From: Paroedura picta
Taxonomy: Eukaryota > Chordata > Lepidosauria > Squamata > Gekkonidae
Reading direction: 5' to 3'
Assembly (NCBI RefSeq): GCF_049243985.1
Contig: NC_135381.1
Span: 16,417,345 to 16,481,344 of the forward strand
DNA: 64,000 nucleotides
Shown here: one piece after another, positions 10,430 through 22,765 of the stretch
Numbering within the stretch: position 1 is the stretch's first letter
Layout of the letters: each line of letters opens with the position of its first letter
Notes under the pieces: model-generated
What the model was told of the DNA's origin: nothing
The model's database searches: none
What the model saw: only the letters and a program-made list of their open reading frames with translations
Made by a program: the position numbers and the translations under genes

Positions 10430-12084
10430 AGCCAATGTTTCAGGTTGTGCCAAGCTTAATTTTAGCCTTTGTGGTTAGCCGGGGTGGGGTGGGGGCACAG
10501 CATTGCTAACTTGGTGTAGTTGTGTGCTACACAAGAGGCAAAGCTACCAATTCTAAGCCTATAGAAAGGAGTCCAGTGGATACAAACAGGCTGAATAATG
10601 TGTGTTCTTACATAAAGCTCCTCTGAAAATCAGATGGGTCTGCCTCTAAAGCACACATACAGATTAAAAATTCTAATATTAAATGAATGGGGGTGGTGGT
10701 AAATAGTTTGGTTGCTATTGTATCTTCTGCAGTAAGAGACAGAAAGCCACTGTATTCCCACTGGTGAATTTGTTGTGTAATATGCTATTTTAAGAGCAAG
10801 CAACAGAATATGAAAAAGTAACATAGGACTGTTTAACTATCAACTGGGCTGATGGTTATGGACATGCTGGAGGGGGGTAGACTTGATTTGCTATTCTCTC
10901 CCTCCTTTCAGTTTGTATTGCTTGTGGCTTAATTGGAAATTTACTAAAAGCTGTGTTGAATACAATGAGTTTCATGTATCCTACCAGCAAAGGCAAACAG
11001 TTGCAATAAAACATATGAACAACACAGGGATGCTAATGTGTGGTGTGCAGTTCATGCCCTAGCTGTCTCTTGCATTTATCAAATAACTCAAGTGCCTACT
11101 CTAAGCCAAGGGCTGGTGAGTGGTTTGTTCTTTCTATCATCACTTATTTTCTATCCAAAGTGGTATCCATGGCAGTAAAGCAAAGGTCATTTTTTCTTCC
11201 TGCTTATTATGCAGATCCTAGATTGAATCCTGGTTTATTATGCAGATCCTAACAACTCCCAAAAGGAGGTTTTTAATGGCTGATGAAAGCACATTGTTAA
11301 GCATCTACATTCTGGTAAAATAAAAAATAAAATGTAATACATATTTCGAAAAAGGAAATGCACAGCAGCCGACTTTTCTAGAACTCTTCCTAGCTATATT
11401 TTCAAAATAAAAAAAAATTGTAGGCATTACCCTGCTTGCTGGATAAGCTGGAGACTATTCTTCCAACTTTTGAAACAGTTTTGATGTTTTTCTGGAATAT
11501 TTCAACAAAGCAGTAACATCACTTGATCTCCCAGAATAGTGTTCAGTTGAAGTTTTCAGCAGCTTGTAACTATAAAGGATTTTCCCCCAAGCTGTATTAC
11601 ACAGTTAAGCCTGTCAGTTTCATCTACTATTCAGTAAAAAATAGTCCTTTGTGCCTTTACATGTCTTGACATTAAGCTGCATACATGCTTTTCATAAACT
11701 CTAAGTTTGTTTAAGAATGGTGAAACCGGTTGTCCAGTTTGAGCTAAACAGGGATAATGCAAAGCCCTAGATTTCAAGTAATACAATTTCTCTTTGCCCT
11801 CATGAGTGCAAGGATCACATTTCTCATGTAGGACTTTTGAAATACCTTAAAATTGGTTTTAAAACCTATACTATAAACTGGGTTGCATTTATTCATAATT
11901 TTTAAAGGAGTGGTAGGGTAGATGGTGTCTTCAGTATATGTGCTTGCTCAAAAAGGAAGTCATTTCATACAGTCATCACTTTCTTCCTCCTTACTGTGAA
12001 ACTGTTCTTCCACAAACATACAACTCTGCACTGACTTCTGGATAGCGTGTATATGCTGCAACAACAAAAAATGACATCAGTCTA
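10430..12084. other. RNF10-POP5 intergenic DNA, nothing recognised
   Basis: Between the RNF10 poly(A) site and the minus-strand poly(A) signal of POP5. AT-rich; no exon, repeat family or RNA gene was recognised on either strand. Confidence 0.5.
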
Positions 12085-12104
12085 TGAAGCAGTTTGTAAA
12101 TGAC

Positions 12105-12110
12105 TTTATT
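12105..12110 (-). terminator. Minus-strand AATAAA, probable POP5 poly(A) signal
   Basis: AATAAAG on the minus strand about 535 bases after the in-frame stop of the POP5-like last exon. A CA and a TG-rich tract follow near 12085-12060. Inferred from position only. Confidence 0.5.
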
Positions 12111-12644
12111 TCAGTGTTCAGCAGTCCTAGGGCCCATGCTTTTTGGGCAAGACCCTTCAATCTCACATAATCCCCTAGCTTCTGCTTTCCCAAGAAGCTT
12201 GTCTACTATTATGGGTTCATCTTGAAAAAGGTCACTATTAAGGTTCAAAAGCCACTTATAAGCTTTTATTCAAATGAAGCTCTTGTTTTACAACAACTCA
12301 TTAGACTAATTATGATCCTGCAGGTTACAGGAAACAATTCTGTGTGAAACAAGTATAAAAGCAAAAACTTGCAAAACACATATTTTGCATAATCCTAGTT
12401 TTGGTCAAAGGAACTACATGACATCCCATCAGCCCTTGGGTACACACATTGAAACATGTCTGTGAGTTCTAGAATGTTTTAAAAATTCTAAGGATGTTGA
12501 ATATTACACTCTGCTGTATGCCACAAATCTTCAAATCTAAACTATCACACTGAGCTTCCCTGAAACCAGGAACTGTTTACCTAGTAACAATTCTAGCCAT
12601 GCTTAGGGTAACCAGTCTAGAAGAAAACTTAATACACTTGACAG

Positions 12645-12910
12645 CTAGCATGAAGGCATAACTTTAGAGAATTTTAATGGGACAGAGAATGTGCTGGGGG
12701 GGCACGTGCTAACTTTTGGGCTGAGATCCTCATTTTCCTTAAATGTTGCATTTCGGCTGCTGCCCCAGTTGAGGTTCCTTCCAGAAGGCCTCATTATAAC
12801 TTGGCCTAGTTTGCACAGCCAGTTATCTTCACTGGTACAGTTGTGTGGTGATGCTAATAGGTGGTTCCTGTCGTAGTGAATTAAGAATTTCTGACATGTT
12901 CTAATTGTAG
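12645..12910 (-). pseudogene. POP5: POP5 last exon, C-terminus diverged (RNase P/MRP subunit remnant)
   Basis: Seen: a strong acceptor (pyrimidine tract TTTTTCTCCACTCCTTCTCC then AG at 12912-12911), followed by [A]TIRTCQKFLIHYDRNHLL and NCTSED. This matches the recalled POP5 stretch TIRTCQKFLIQYNR..LL..NCT. After SED the frame stays open for about 60 codons, but the sequence (NWLCKLGQVIMRPSGRN...) no longer resembles the acidic POP5 tail, and the stop is a TAG at 12647-12645. Known: POP5 is an essential protein subunit of RNase P and RNase MRP. The exon encoding the central fold was not found upstream. It could be a decaying gene, a gene with an unusual tail, or an assembly fault. Confidence 0.65.
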
Positions 12911-13699
12911 CTGGAGAAGGAGTGGAGAAAAAGAAGTCAGTAATTCCACAGGTAAGGGAATACCTGACATTTAAACAGTTTTCTAGTAATTAATGAATAA
13001 TTGAGCCAAAACCTTGGGGTAGAATGACAGAGGTTAACAAGACTTTTCTTTACTACTGGGAAATACAAGGGGTGGAGAGGACAAAATATGCTGGACAGCT
13101 AGAGTTAAATAAAAACCTCTGAGCTGTTGAACAGGATTGCTTGCAATCCATTCATAGGTACAGAAGAAACACTATTCCTACTTTTGTATCTTTGCTTTCT
13201 TTGGCCGGTCAAAGCATTCTAGGCCTAAAGTTCTGTAATTCAGACTTACGTTCTTCTCAGAAGGCAGACCCCCAAAAGTCTCTGACAGGTCTGGCTGCAT
13301 CTGCCCAGAGGCATTAATCTTTTCCTATGTGTCTTATCTGAACATACCCAACATGATAACACTGCTACAAACACTCAATTTAAAGACCTTAAAATCAATC
13401 TAAAAACCTGATCAGTAAGCAAGTTACACAAGCAGTCACGAAAGGTTACCCAAATAATATTCCTTTTTGTAAAATTGGAGATTTGTGCCTCCCACGCACG
13501 GAAGCAGCCCACCTCCAAGTAGGTCATACCGACAGCAAGCCATAAGGAAGAGCATTCATGAGCCGCTGGCATACTACCGTGGGAAAACACGATGCTAGAC
13601 AGTATATGGAACTAATTTGACGTAATGACCCAACACAGCTCTTCTCTGCAAACACGTCTTTATTTAACAAACATCCCTCCACCTCCTAAATGCGCTCAC

Positions 13700-13719
13700 C
13701 TATTCTTAAACCTCACCAT
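13700..13719 (-). CDS. POP5: POP5 first coding exon (MVRFKNR)
   Basis: Minus-strand ATG at 13719-13717 encodes MVRFKN plus two bases of Arg, then a GTGAGC donor at 13699. POP5 proteins begin MVRFK-[HS]-RYLLCELV with, as recalled, a junction in the Arg codon. Position and strand fit the conserved order RNF10-POP5-CABP1. The next exon (YLLCEL...) was searched for by eye from 13699 down to 12912 and not found. Confidence 0.7.
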
Positions 13720-14190
13720 CTCTATGCGTATAAAACCGCTCTCATTTAACTTCCGGGAGCGTTTAAGACCTGCCGCTCTTAAAGCCGGAACTCTGGCTGC
13801 CCAATGGGAGAACGACCTCGATTCACCGCAGCCAATCGCTACGCACAACACGAAGGCCAGAGAAGGAGATAAACGCAATGACGTACAGTAACCTTTCCTG
13901 GCTTCATTGGTTCCCGCCAAGGGGTGGGCTTGCGGGTGGCCCCACCCACTTTCCCGATTTTCCCGCTCTCTTCCGGGTGGTAGCCCCTTAGTACATGCTT
14001 GCCAGAGCCGGGGCTCTTCCCCCGCCCCCCCGTCCCGAAACTTGGGGTTAGATTGGTTTCTTTTGTTGTCCGTCAGAGTAGCGCGTGCCCCTGAGCTCCC
14101 TCTTCTGATTTTTAGCGCGGGAGGGCGGCTGATCTTACAAGGCTGGCTTTGCAGGGGGAGAGCCTCGCGGGGGCGCGCGCGCGCCATGCC
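13720..14190. promoter_or_regulatory. CpG-rich POP5 promoter with CCAAT boxes
   Basis: GC and CpG density rise sharply from about 13730 to 14190. CCAAT-type boxes lie close together: CCAATGGGAG near 13801, AGCCAATCGC near 13831, and an inverted one (CATTGG) near 13905. No convincing plus-strand gene starts here, so bidirectional use is open. Confidence 0.6.
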
Positions 14191-14629
14191 GAATCTCTCC
14201 AAGACAAATGCGCTGAGGCGAGGCAGAGAAAGCTCGCCCGTTCGACGATGGCTGCTAAAAAAAAAAAACGCGGGAAAAGAAAGAGAAATGTGTTCAAGTT
14301 CGTTGAAAGGATGTACATAGGGGGATTTTGCATTTCAAGTCAGGCCACCAGTGCGCAGTGAAGAATATTGATACCTCTGGAGACCTTGCGCGGCCAGCCC
14401 TACTGGGTTTAATGTGAAATTTAGTTCCCAGAACCTTTTCTCAGAACACAGGCCTTTGATATCTGAGGTAGCATTGTGAAAGTGCCCTTGCACCTGTGTA
14501 CAGTGGGTTTTCTCATCACGGAGGAAACATAAAATAGTTCCTAGCCTTCTGGATTGAGGGGAGGCAGAACATCCTGGTGCAAGACCTTGTGGACTAACGC
14601 ATTAATTGTGATATAAATTTACCTGGGCC

Positions 14630-15180
14630 TACTACTATAGACTAATAAAACTCCTTGCGATTTGGCCTATGGAGAAGGGAACTATACCAATCAGACCAAT
14701 TCGCGACAGGCTTAAAAGCAGGTTGTGTTTTACAATTTAGAACAGTTATCCGAAGATCAGCACCAGCCGTTTGAAAAGTGGAAAGCAAACCCCACACCTG
14801 TCTCCAAATTGGACTTCTATGTAGATGTCAGCCATCAGCCAGAACTGGTGTGTCGTGTATGTAGATCTGAGGTTCCACAAGCTCAAGGACTGAGCTTGAG
14901 ATCCAAGGCAGGATCCAGACAGACAGGAAACAAGGTAATGCGCTGAAAGGACCCCCACTGCAGGATCCAATAAGTTTAAATCAATCATGTTCAATCTAGC
15001 CAATTGTGTGCAGCTGCAGGATTTTATGTAGTCTATTATATATGTATATAAAGTTGCGGGGGGGGGGTTCAGTCTTCTTGTCTCCTGCTATAACATGTAC
15101 TCACTGCTGAGATAGCTAATAAAGAGCCGTTCATTTCGCCAGTAGTCTGGCATTCTTCCTACAAACCCACATATTTTACA
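14630..15180 (+). mobile_element. Solo LTR of an endogenous retrovirus-like element
   Basis: Fossil. The right part has LTR anatomy in order: TATA box near 15040, AATAAAG near 15118, and a terminal ACATATTTTACA. The 5-bp sequence TGGGC is found on both sides (14624-14628 and 15181-15185), which sets the left edge, offset by one base. No internal region, so a solo LTR. A related shorter one is at 27090. Old, judging from divergence between the two. Confidence 0.6.
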
Positions 15181-15354
15181 TGGGCTATCCCCTGGAATTA
15201 CACCTCATCTCCAGACTACAGAGATCTGTTCCTCTGGAGAAAGTAGGAGTGGACTCTATCGTCTTTAAAAAATATATTTTAAAATAATACACTACATATC
15301 GAACTGCTATTTTTTGGAAAATATGCAACAAAGCTAGATATGTCCAAAGAGCAG

Positions 15355-15465
15355 TTCTGTCAGTGCTCTATCAGCCTCATCTATCTCACAGGGTGTCTTG
15401 TGTGGGAAGAGGAAAAAAAGGCAATTGTAAGCTATTTGGAGACTCATTCAGGTAGTGAAAACTGG
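15355..15465 (+). mobile_element. MIR/L2-type tail fragment
   Basis: TCTATCTCACAGGGTGTCTT, then GGCAATTGTAAGCTATTTGG and CTCATTCAGGTAG correspond to the 3' part of the MIR-like SINE seen complete elsewhere. Confidence 0.6.
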
Positions 15466-17239
15466 GGCCTGATGTTCTCTTGATGTTGAGGAATTTTGTT
15501 TTGATACTAGCCAGTAACAAGACAATCTGAAGCATAATCAGCACTTGGATATGTTTTGACAGCAAGGATTGAACTGCACCATTGTCAGCTGCATAAGATA
15601 CAGTTGATTTGGTTCCTGTGTATGAAAATCAATTTCACATCATGACCACTTGGTTCAGACAGCATAAACATTGCCTATACACTTGGACATCACCAAATGG
15701 ACTACTGAGGAACCAAATTGACATGCCCCATACTTTTGCAGAAAAACAAAAATTTTATTGCGTTCCACTGCTATCTCCTCATCTTCCTTCAGCAATACCT
15801 TTATTTCTTGAGCCTTCTCTGCCTGGTTTCCTGCTCTGGATTTATTTGAAGAAACGTTTATTGTTTGTCTTGATGTTTTTAGCAAATTGTCCACAGATTC
15901 CCTTTTTACATGGGGCAGACAATGCCCTTGTTAAAATAAGTGTTTTTGATTTTGATAGCTTGTGTATTATTTCACATTTCCACTGTTAAACTCATAGATA
16001 TTGTCACATCCACTCTAAACACATGCAATCAATATTAAATGCTACTAATCCTGATTCCAAGGTTATATGCAAAGAAGTTGCCCATGAAGATCTATCTGCA
16101 TCTATAATCAGCTAGCTACAGCAGGCCTGGAGGATATGGAGCAGCCAAAGCAGTGGGAGCCTAGAGCACTGTCAGTCCTGCTCTCTTGATCAGACAAGGG
16201 CAGATGGCTCAGTTTCTAGTGTTTATACCAAGCCTTCTAGTAAGAGGGGATGGTGCTGCCTTCAGGCCTCGTGAATAGCCTGGGAGCCCCTGATGCAGCT
16301 GCTGTTGTAGCATTGTAGAAGCTAAATGGGTAAGCATTTGGTTATGTGCCTAGATAGGAGTCCAGCTGATCTGGAATTTCTAAAAGGAAAGATAAACAGA
16401 ACGTGAGTGTAATACAGGAAAAACAATTCCATGCTTGGAAGAGAACCGAGTCTTGCTTACCATCATGGACTCAGACAAAGATCCTGGGTCAACTGATACT
16501 ATTGATTGTCAATTCTGTTCTTCTGTTCATGGCCACACAGTGCATTTTGATTGTTCTCAACCCATGGACCAACTGAACTCTTTACCTGAGATCAGTTCTG
16601 AGGAAGCCTCAACCCACCTGGAATTTCTGTCTCTATGCCCCCCCCCTCATATGATACCCTCTGTTCTGTCTTATGAATCAGTAGGCTCAGGTTGTGTTCA
16701 TCCCTGTTGCCTAATTCCCTTCTCTTGTTTTACAAAGGCACAGCTGGGTCTCTAGAACACTGGGCCGCGTGAGCGCACTCTGTCCTGTAATCTGATAGGA
16801 CATGTGCAGTGTGCATGGCTTTGAGCTCGGTGCCCAATGCTCAGCAAAGGGCTTCTATTTTCAGCCCAGGAGTCTAATTAGGAGAGACACTGAAAGCAAA
16901 AGCAAAGGAATTTTTAGAGACAGCCCCCTCCCCATTGGTTTCCCATAGGATATCACTTATATTTTCATGCATAATTGATAGAAAGACAATTATTGTCAGT
17001 GTTTGAACACAAGGTTGTATCCAAGACATTTGAGTTTTGATAAATGTGTGCCAATCTTACAATACATATACCAAATAATTAATTATGGACATAATACTAG
17101 TAGGCATGTAACAGAAGATTGCAATAATTAAAAACAACGAAAATCCTTTTGAGTCATAGGCATATTCATATAACCAAGGTCATTTTACTGGACTAGGTTC
17201 TGCATGTTTTAGATGATTCCTATAACAAAGGTACACAAT
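15466..17239. other. Intergenic, nothing recognised
   Basis: No exon, RNA gene or repeat family identified on either strand. Short open frames are isolated and lack splice or homology support. Confidence 0.4.
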
Positions 17240-17245
17240 TTTGGG

Positions 17246-17491
17246 TTCGTTGTTGTTGTTAGGTGTGAAGTCGTGTCCGACCCATTGCAACGCCATGGAC
17301 AATGATCCTACAGGCCTTCCTGTCTTCTACCATTCCCCGGAGTCCATTTAAGTTCGCACCGACTGCTTCAGTGACTGCATCCAGCCACCTCTGACGTCCC
17401 CTTCTTCTTTTGCCCTCAATCGCTCCCAGCATTAGGCTCTTCTCCAGGGAGTCCTTCCTTCTCATGAGGTAGCCAAAGTATCTGAGTTTCA
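17246..17491 (-). mobile_element. BovB (RTE) LINE 3' end, 5' truncated
   Basis: Minus strand reads the BovB C-terminus (MKLRYFGYLMRRKDSLEKSL, then EGKRRRGRQR, ending TRLHT) and an AACAACAACAAC tail. Flanked by the 6-bp duplication TTTGGG (17240-17245, 17492-17497). About 246 bp of a normally over 3-kb element. Confidence 0.92.
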
Positions 17492-17497
17492 TTTGGG

Positions 17498-18869
17498 CTT
17501 ATTAACAAATGCAAATGAGGATAGAAGTTGGGCAGAAGTTGATCAGAAAACAATATATTTCCAGAGGTCCAAACAGAACAGGGTTCCTGTGTCTTTAGTC
17601 ATCTTTATCATCGTCATTAAACTTCTAGGCCACCTCTCTCCCAACATGGTTCCAGCCCTTAGTATTTCCACAGAGAATTGGTAAGAGATACTAAAATAAA
17701 TAAATCACTGAAAATATTAGATGCTACGATAACATCTCTAGGTGCCACGAAGACCTGGAGCATGGGATTCGTTGAGTTCTAGAGTAACCTATTAATTGGA
17801 AAATCTCTAGTTTGAATCTTTACTTGAGTGTTATGAAGGTGGTATCAGACAAATTAGTTCTGCCATATGCCAAATGAGGCCAGCGATTTTGACCTGCCTT
17901 GTAGAGTTGTTGGAAGGATTACACTAGACTAAAATATGTGAAGCATTTTGAACACTTTAATGTACTATATAAATGGTAAGCATCATAATAGTTTATACTA
18001 GTGAGATCAATGGAAAGGAGATTAGAAACCATTAAAATTAATCACAGGATATACCAGCAATCTGCCTGGGTTCTTTCATTTATCCACAATTGAAAGGGCA
18101 ACTCTCTATCCCCCCCTCAATACAACATAATTATTTTTCCATCATGCAGTCCTTGGTTTAGCTGAAATCTAGAAGTTCCAACCTCTGACATCCAAGGAAA
18201 AAATCTAAACAACTCCCTTCAAGGTACAATTCTTTTTCTTCCTTTGGTGAGCTTTGCAAAGAACCCAGTGTCCCAACTTCAAACAGCTGCTAAATTACTT
18301 TTGCTGCTCATTCATAGTGGCAACCTAGAAACAAGGTTTCTTTAAGCAAAGTGAGTGTTCCAATACCCTAAGAGAGGGTATTATACATTCCTGCTCTGCA
18401 CTTATTTTGGCTTAAGGCTACCAGGTGACTTTTTCGTACAGTACATATCACAAATCACATCCTCTACACTTTGCTCTGAATTTATGCAGTGTTACAACTG
18501 TCTTAAAAAAAAGTGCAAAGGAGCCTTGTAGCACCATAAAGCACAAACCTGAACAGAGCTACTTCCCTCAAAGCCCCCACTGACTGTCAAAATGTTTGTT
18601 TTGAACATCTGACAGCAAATTTGCTCTAAAATCTTGTCCTCGATGTTAGAAAATGTTGGTGTAAAATATTAGCTGGATATTCTGTGAACATTTTTAATGT
18701 CTCTGAATAGTTGATAACTGCATTAATCATCTGACAAGATGTGATTTCATTAATTTTATGCTTGACAGTTGCTATTTGATAGTATTTTTTAGCAGGCAAG
18801 CAATGTTATTCATGTAGGGCAACACTGGATAGTATACAATACTTTGACCTTTTCTGCACAGCAGTGGCT
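17498..18869. other. Intergenic, nothing recognised
   Basis: AT-rich; a weak GTAGCACCATAAAGCAC match near 18525 hints at an old fold-back repeat piece. Nothing else supported. Confidence 0.4.
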
Positions 18870-19415
18870 GTCCCAGGCTGCCACCAGGTGTTTGTGATGG
18901 GGTAGTTAGTCCTGCTGCTTCCCGAGTTCTCATGGGGAAGAATTTCTCCACTGAATCTGGTCTACCCCAGATTACTGCATGCACATGCGGCAGCTGGGGC
19001 AGAAAGGTTCCACTGTACTTTGCAGCAGTGGGTTTATTTTTTTTTTTAATTTCACGGTGGGATTACATTGCTCTTCATGGGTGGAGGAACTACCCCAGTT
19101 GGCTCTGTGCCACCATGAAGCACTGTAGAGCCAGCTGGGGCATTGTTTGTCCCTTCTGGGACACCATAGGAGGAGGTAGCCTGGCTCTTCTCCTGCCACA
19201 CGACCTGGTTTGGGATAAGCTCTGTTGGTGCCTGTGGCAAAAAAGGGAATACAGAAATATCCGCGTTCTCTTGCCACTGGGCAACTGAGGGCCCGATTCG
19301 GGTCAGGCCTGGCTGGGGCCGGTCTGGCGCAGATGTCATGTGAAGCGGGGATTAACCCTGCAGCCACATGAATGCCAGCCCAGTCTTTTCCCCCTACGTG
19401 GAAAAGGTATTTCTG
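18870..19415. repeat. Unclassified GC-rich repeat, shares a block with 60.8 kb
   Basis: Base composition jumps compared with its flanks. The block TGGCAAAAAAGGG ... TTCTCTTGCCACTGGGCAAC ... TGAGGG (19235-19295) recurs in a diverged form at 60782-60845. No coding sense or family recognised. Confidence 0.4.
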
Positions 19416-19639
19416 AATTTAATAATTTCACTATACATGGTTGATACACACTAGTATAATGTAGTTGATAGTTGTTGATTCTGAGCACTCAATTTGGGAG
19501 GTAACATATCACAAAATGTGTGTCTGAATTGCCTGTCATAGTAGACTATTAATGGTATAGGTACATTTTAGCAAATTTCAAAGATTTGTCCATGTACATT
19601 TCAGTTCCATTTTCCCTTCTTTAGCGCCATCATGATGCA

Positions 19640-19795
19640 GTAGTTAGGGAGGATCGATCAGTTTTGCTCTAATCAATCTCACAGGGTTGTTGTTGCAGTG
19701 AGTGGAAAGTAGAGAAGGAATAATGAAGTTGTGAGTTGCTTTGGGTCCCCCATTGAGGAGGGAAATGAGGTATAAATATCTATCTGAATAAATAA
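19640..19795 (+). mobile_element. MIR/L2-type 3' tail fragment
   Basis: CAATCTCACAGGGTTGTTGT, GTGAGTTGCTTTGGGTCCCC and GGTATAAATATCTATCTGAA with AATAAATAATG are the standard 3' tail layout of L2-mobilised retroposons. Confidence 0.65.
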
Positions 19796-21309
19796 TGAAA
19801 ATGCAATCTGCTTGGGGATTTGGAAAGGCAGGTATGTTGCAGAGTGACTTTCACAGTGATTGGTTGTATTTTGTCATGTTGCAGCTTTTAACCACCAATG
19901 GCACCCTGCCCACCCACCTGAGTATAACAGCACAAAACTTAGGAACATAGAGTATATCCTTAGGAAAAAAATAGCACAAGCATGTGAGGAGACTGGCAGG
20001 ACACTGATAACAGCAAATTCTGCAGATGCCACCAGAACATCATGCTTTCACCTGGCTTATGGAAGTGGTTCTTGCTGCTTGGTGTATGTGTTTAAACTTG
20101 TGCAATTGAACTTGTTGTTAGTGGTAATTATGCAAAGCTTGTGTTTTTTTTTTTTTTTTGAGGGAGACAACTGACATCCTTTTTGCGTTGTTGTTCCACC
20201 AAAAGCATATTTGCATCCTAGAATAACCTCCTCAACTGAACATACGAAACAATCTGGCTAAAATTAAAACAGTCATTTAAAGCCTCCGTCTGCTGTTGCC
20301 TGTAGCTGTTTCTTATCCTTCCACCCCCTTCTCATTTTGCAAGATCACTGAAACAGAAATGAACATTCTTTGGGCACATTGGCCTAGAGCCTAATGCACA
20401 TAAATGTGGCTGTATGGGTTCCCACAGGCCTGTGCGCCCCCCTCCCCTTCTCCCTTTGTCTTATCTGTCCATACATCCCTCGTTTTGGGCTCTGAGTCCC
20501 GTTGATCAGTACAAATCCTTCTCTGACTTATTCTGCTAAAAATAAAGGCTTTCTCCAGACATTGCATTTTATCCTGTCACTAGCCTTCCAAACCAGCTAT
20601 TCATTTTATGAAAACAATTGTGGATTTTTCCATTTAAAAGGCCCCTTTACATCTTTGCTTTCCCCCTTCTCCTGGTTTCTCCATCTGAAAGAGCATCTGC
20701 CATGCTGCTAGGGGGCCTTCAAGTGCATCAGCCCATCTGCCAAAGCTGCCACTAACATTTGCTGGAGCTCTAGTGTTCTCATCCATGTGTGTGGGGCTCA
20801 GAGCTGAAGGTTGCAGATGAGAGTTCTAGATTCTGTCCTCAGTTTTTTTGTGTGTTTTGCAGCTAAGGTCCAAGCAGCTTTGGGCTTAGGTCAGGCTAAT
20901 GTAATAGCATGTTGGGTCTGTTTTGATGCTGTTTTTTTTAAGGGCAAACATGATGGGCCATGTTCTTCATGCACCATAATATTAGAACTGAGGGACACAA
21001 AATGAAATTGATAGGCAAAAAAAAAACAATTCTTCATGCAACGCAAAATCAGCTGTTACAATCATCTTTTAAGGCCCTGCTTCAGGTGCTCCCACCTTTT
21101 ATTTATTTGTTTGTTTATTAAACTTATATATACTGCCACTCTCAGCCCAGCCAGATTGCAATGGTTTTGAAACTGGGCAGATGGCAATCTGGGAGAGAAC
21201 CTTCCTGGTTTGAGCACCAAAAGTCTGGAACACTCCCCAGAAAGACTAATCTGTCCCTTCCTACTGCTGTCTTCAGCTAGTGGATAAATAATTTTTTGTC
21301 TTACTTTCC

Positions 21310-21580
21310 CTCAGTTATCTCCAGGACCATATAGCACATGTAGCATGTGCTACGGGCCCCAAAATTCCAGGGACCCCACACTGTGCCTTTCCCCTCATGG
21401 AACAGGGCTCTAGCCTCTCGCCTCTCTCCTCCCCCCCTTTTCCCTCTTTAAGGGTCCTTGGAGTGACACCCTTTTTTACTGTGGGGGGCCCTTCCATCCC
21501 CAGTCTGGCTGCTTCCCCTGCAATTGTATTCTGCTAGGGCCCTGTAAATCAAACTGGCTCTTAAACCAAATCCTTAAACC
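21310..21580. repeat. Unclassified dispersed repeat F, copy 1
   Basis: Shares long blocks with 37040-37310: GTAGCATGTGC, TTTTCCCTCTTTAAG, CTGTGGGGGGCCC, TCTGGCTGCTTC and TAGGGCCCTG, in the same order. Two copies show it is dispersed; the class is unknown. Confidence 0.55.
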
Positions 21581-22534
21581 ACTCCTGGTTTTCTCTCCTT
21601 CCTGTTCTCTCTTAATTGCCTTTTGTGGTTTAGTATGAATTATAGCTTCAGTTTTGTGTGTTTCAATTATGCATTTGTTTTTAATGGTTGTTTAAGACAT
21701 GTCTTTATTAGGTATGTAATCCCTTAGCCACCTTGGAGAACTTGACTTGGGGTAGAAAGGCAGGGGATATATTTTCTAAATAAAGAATGAACATTTAAAT
21801 ATCTTATGGAATTTACTGACACGGCATATAAGGATAGCTGATCACTTTGATGTTCTTCACAATAGGGGATTAGACAGATTTATGGAGTATAGGCAGGAAT
21901 TATTCCAATGGCTGTGAAGGTTAAAATGTCTGCACAGTGGGAATACTACAGTTACAATATAGGCTTTTGCAAATCCAGGGGAACTCTCAGATTTGCAGAA
22001 AGATGTTTTGTAAAGAAAAATAATGAATTTGGGAGTAACAACAGACCTACAAAAAACCTGCTGGAGTTCAGACAGCATATTGCATTGCTGTTCCAACCTC
22101 AAATACCATACAAATGTGAGGGCTGCCTGCAGCAGTTGGGGAGGGAAGTCTGCCCAGCGTGCATTTCCCCCTGGCTGCCTTTTCTCCACCACTACCACTA
22201 CCACCACACCAGTAATGGTGGAGAGGAAAATATATGGGCAGCCAATTAAGAGAGCCAGAGTTGGTAAGTGAAAGTGATGGGTAGGGGGAAGGAAGCCAGA
22301 ATTTGCACCATGCAGTGATGGGCAGAGAGAGGCAAGCTGGAGACAGTGGCTGTCCAGGGAGATGGGTTATATGGGAAATGTGATTTCTCCTTCACACAAT
22401 TCCTTGCAAATGTCTACTGGTAAATAATTACTAGCTGTGATGGTTAAATGGAACTTCTGATTTCAGGGATAGTAACCTTTTAAATAACAGCACTGAGAAG
22501 AGCAACAACAGGGTTAGGGGAGGTTCTGTGTTTG

Positions 22535-22765
22535 GCTTATATTTATTTATTATTTAGTACATTAAAAAAAATCCTGTCCTTTATCCAAGGATCTTGGGGA
22601 GAAACATATATCAATCTCTGCCATTTTACCCTATCTATTGTGTGATAGGTTAACCTGAAAGAGAGGGACTAGCCCAAGGTCACCTTCAGGGTACAGTTGG
22701 CATTTGAACCACAGTCTTCCAGATACGACAGGACTGATGCTGATTACCACTGCACCATGGTAATT
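22535..22765 (-). mobile_element. MIR-like SINE, degenerate
   Basis: Contains CTAGCCCAAGGTCACCTTCA and TTTGAACCACAGTCTTCCAG, ending GATTACCACTGCACCATGG, the reverse complement of the tRNA-like head and core. Confidence 0.65.

Noticed and set aside
12911-12952. A plus-strand exon-like segment (TTGTAG ... CACAG/GTAAGG) followed by 13261-13315 with a stop.
   Set aside because: The purine-rich sequence is the reverse of the POP5 acceptor's pyrimidine tract; no product, promoter or upstream exon fits.
13520-13600. A minus-strand stretch with RLMNALPY and MTYLEVG, faintly like POP5 RLLWSALPF..TYLE.
   Set aside because: Needs a frame change and lacks splice sites; too short and weak to call an exon.
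13696-14202. 168-codon minus frame running into MVRFKNR.
   Set aside because: The part before MVRFKNR is promoter and 5' UTR; POP5 begins at the internal Met.
14725-14946. 73-codon plus frame (EQLSEDQHQPFEKWK...) that looks gene-like.
   Set aside because: It lies inside the inferred solo LTR, with no splice context or known family.
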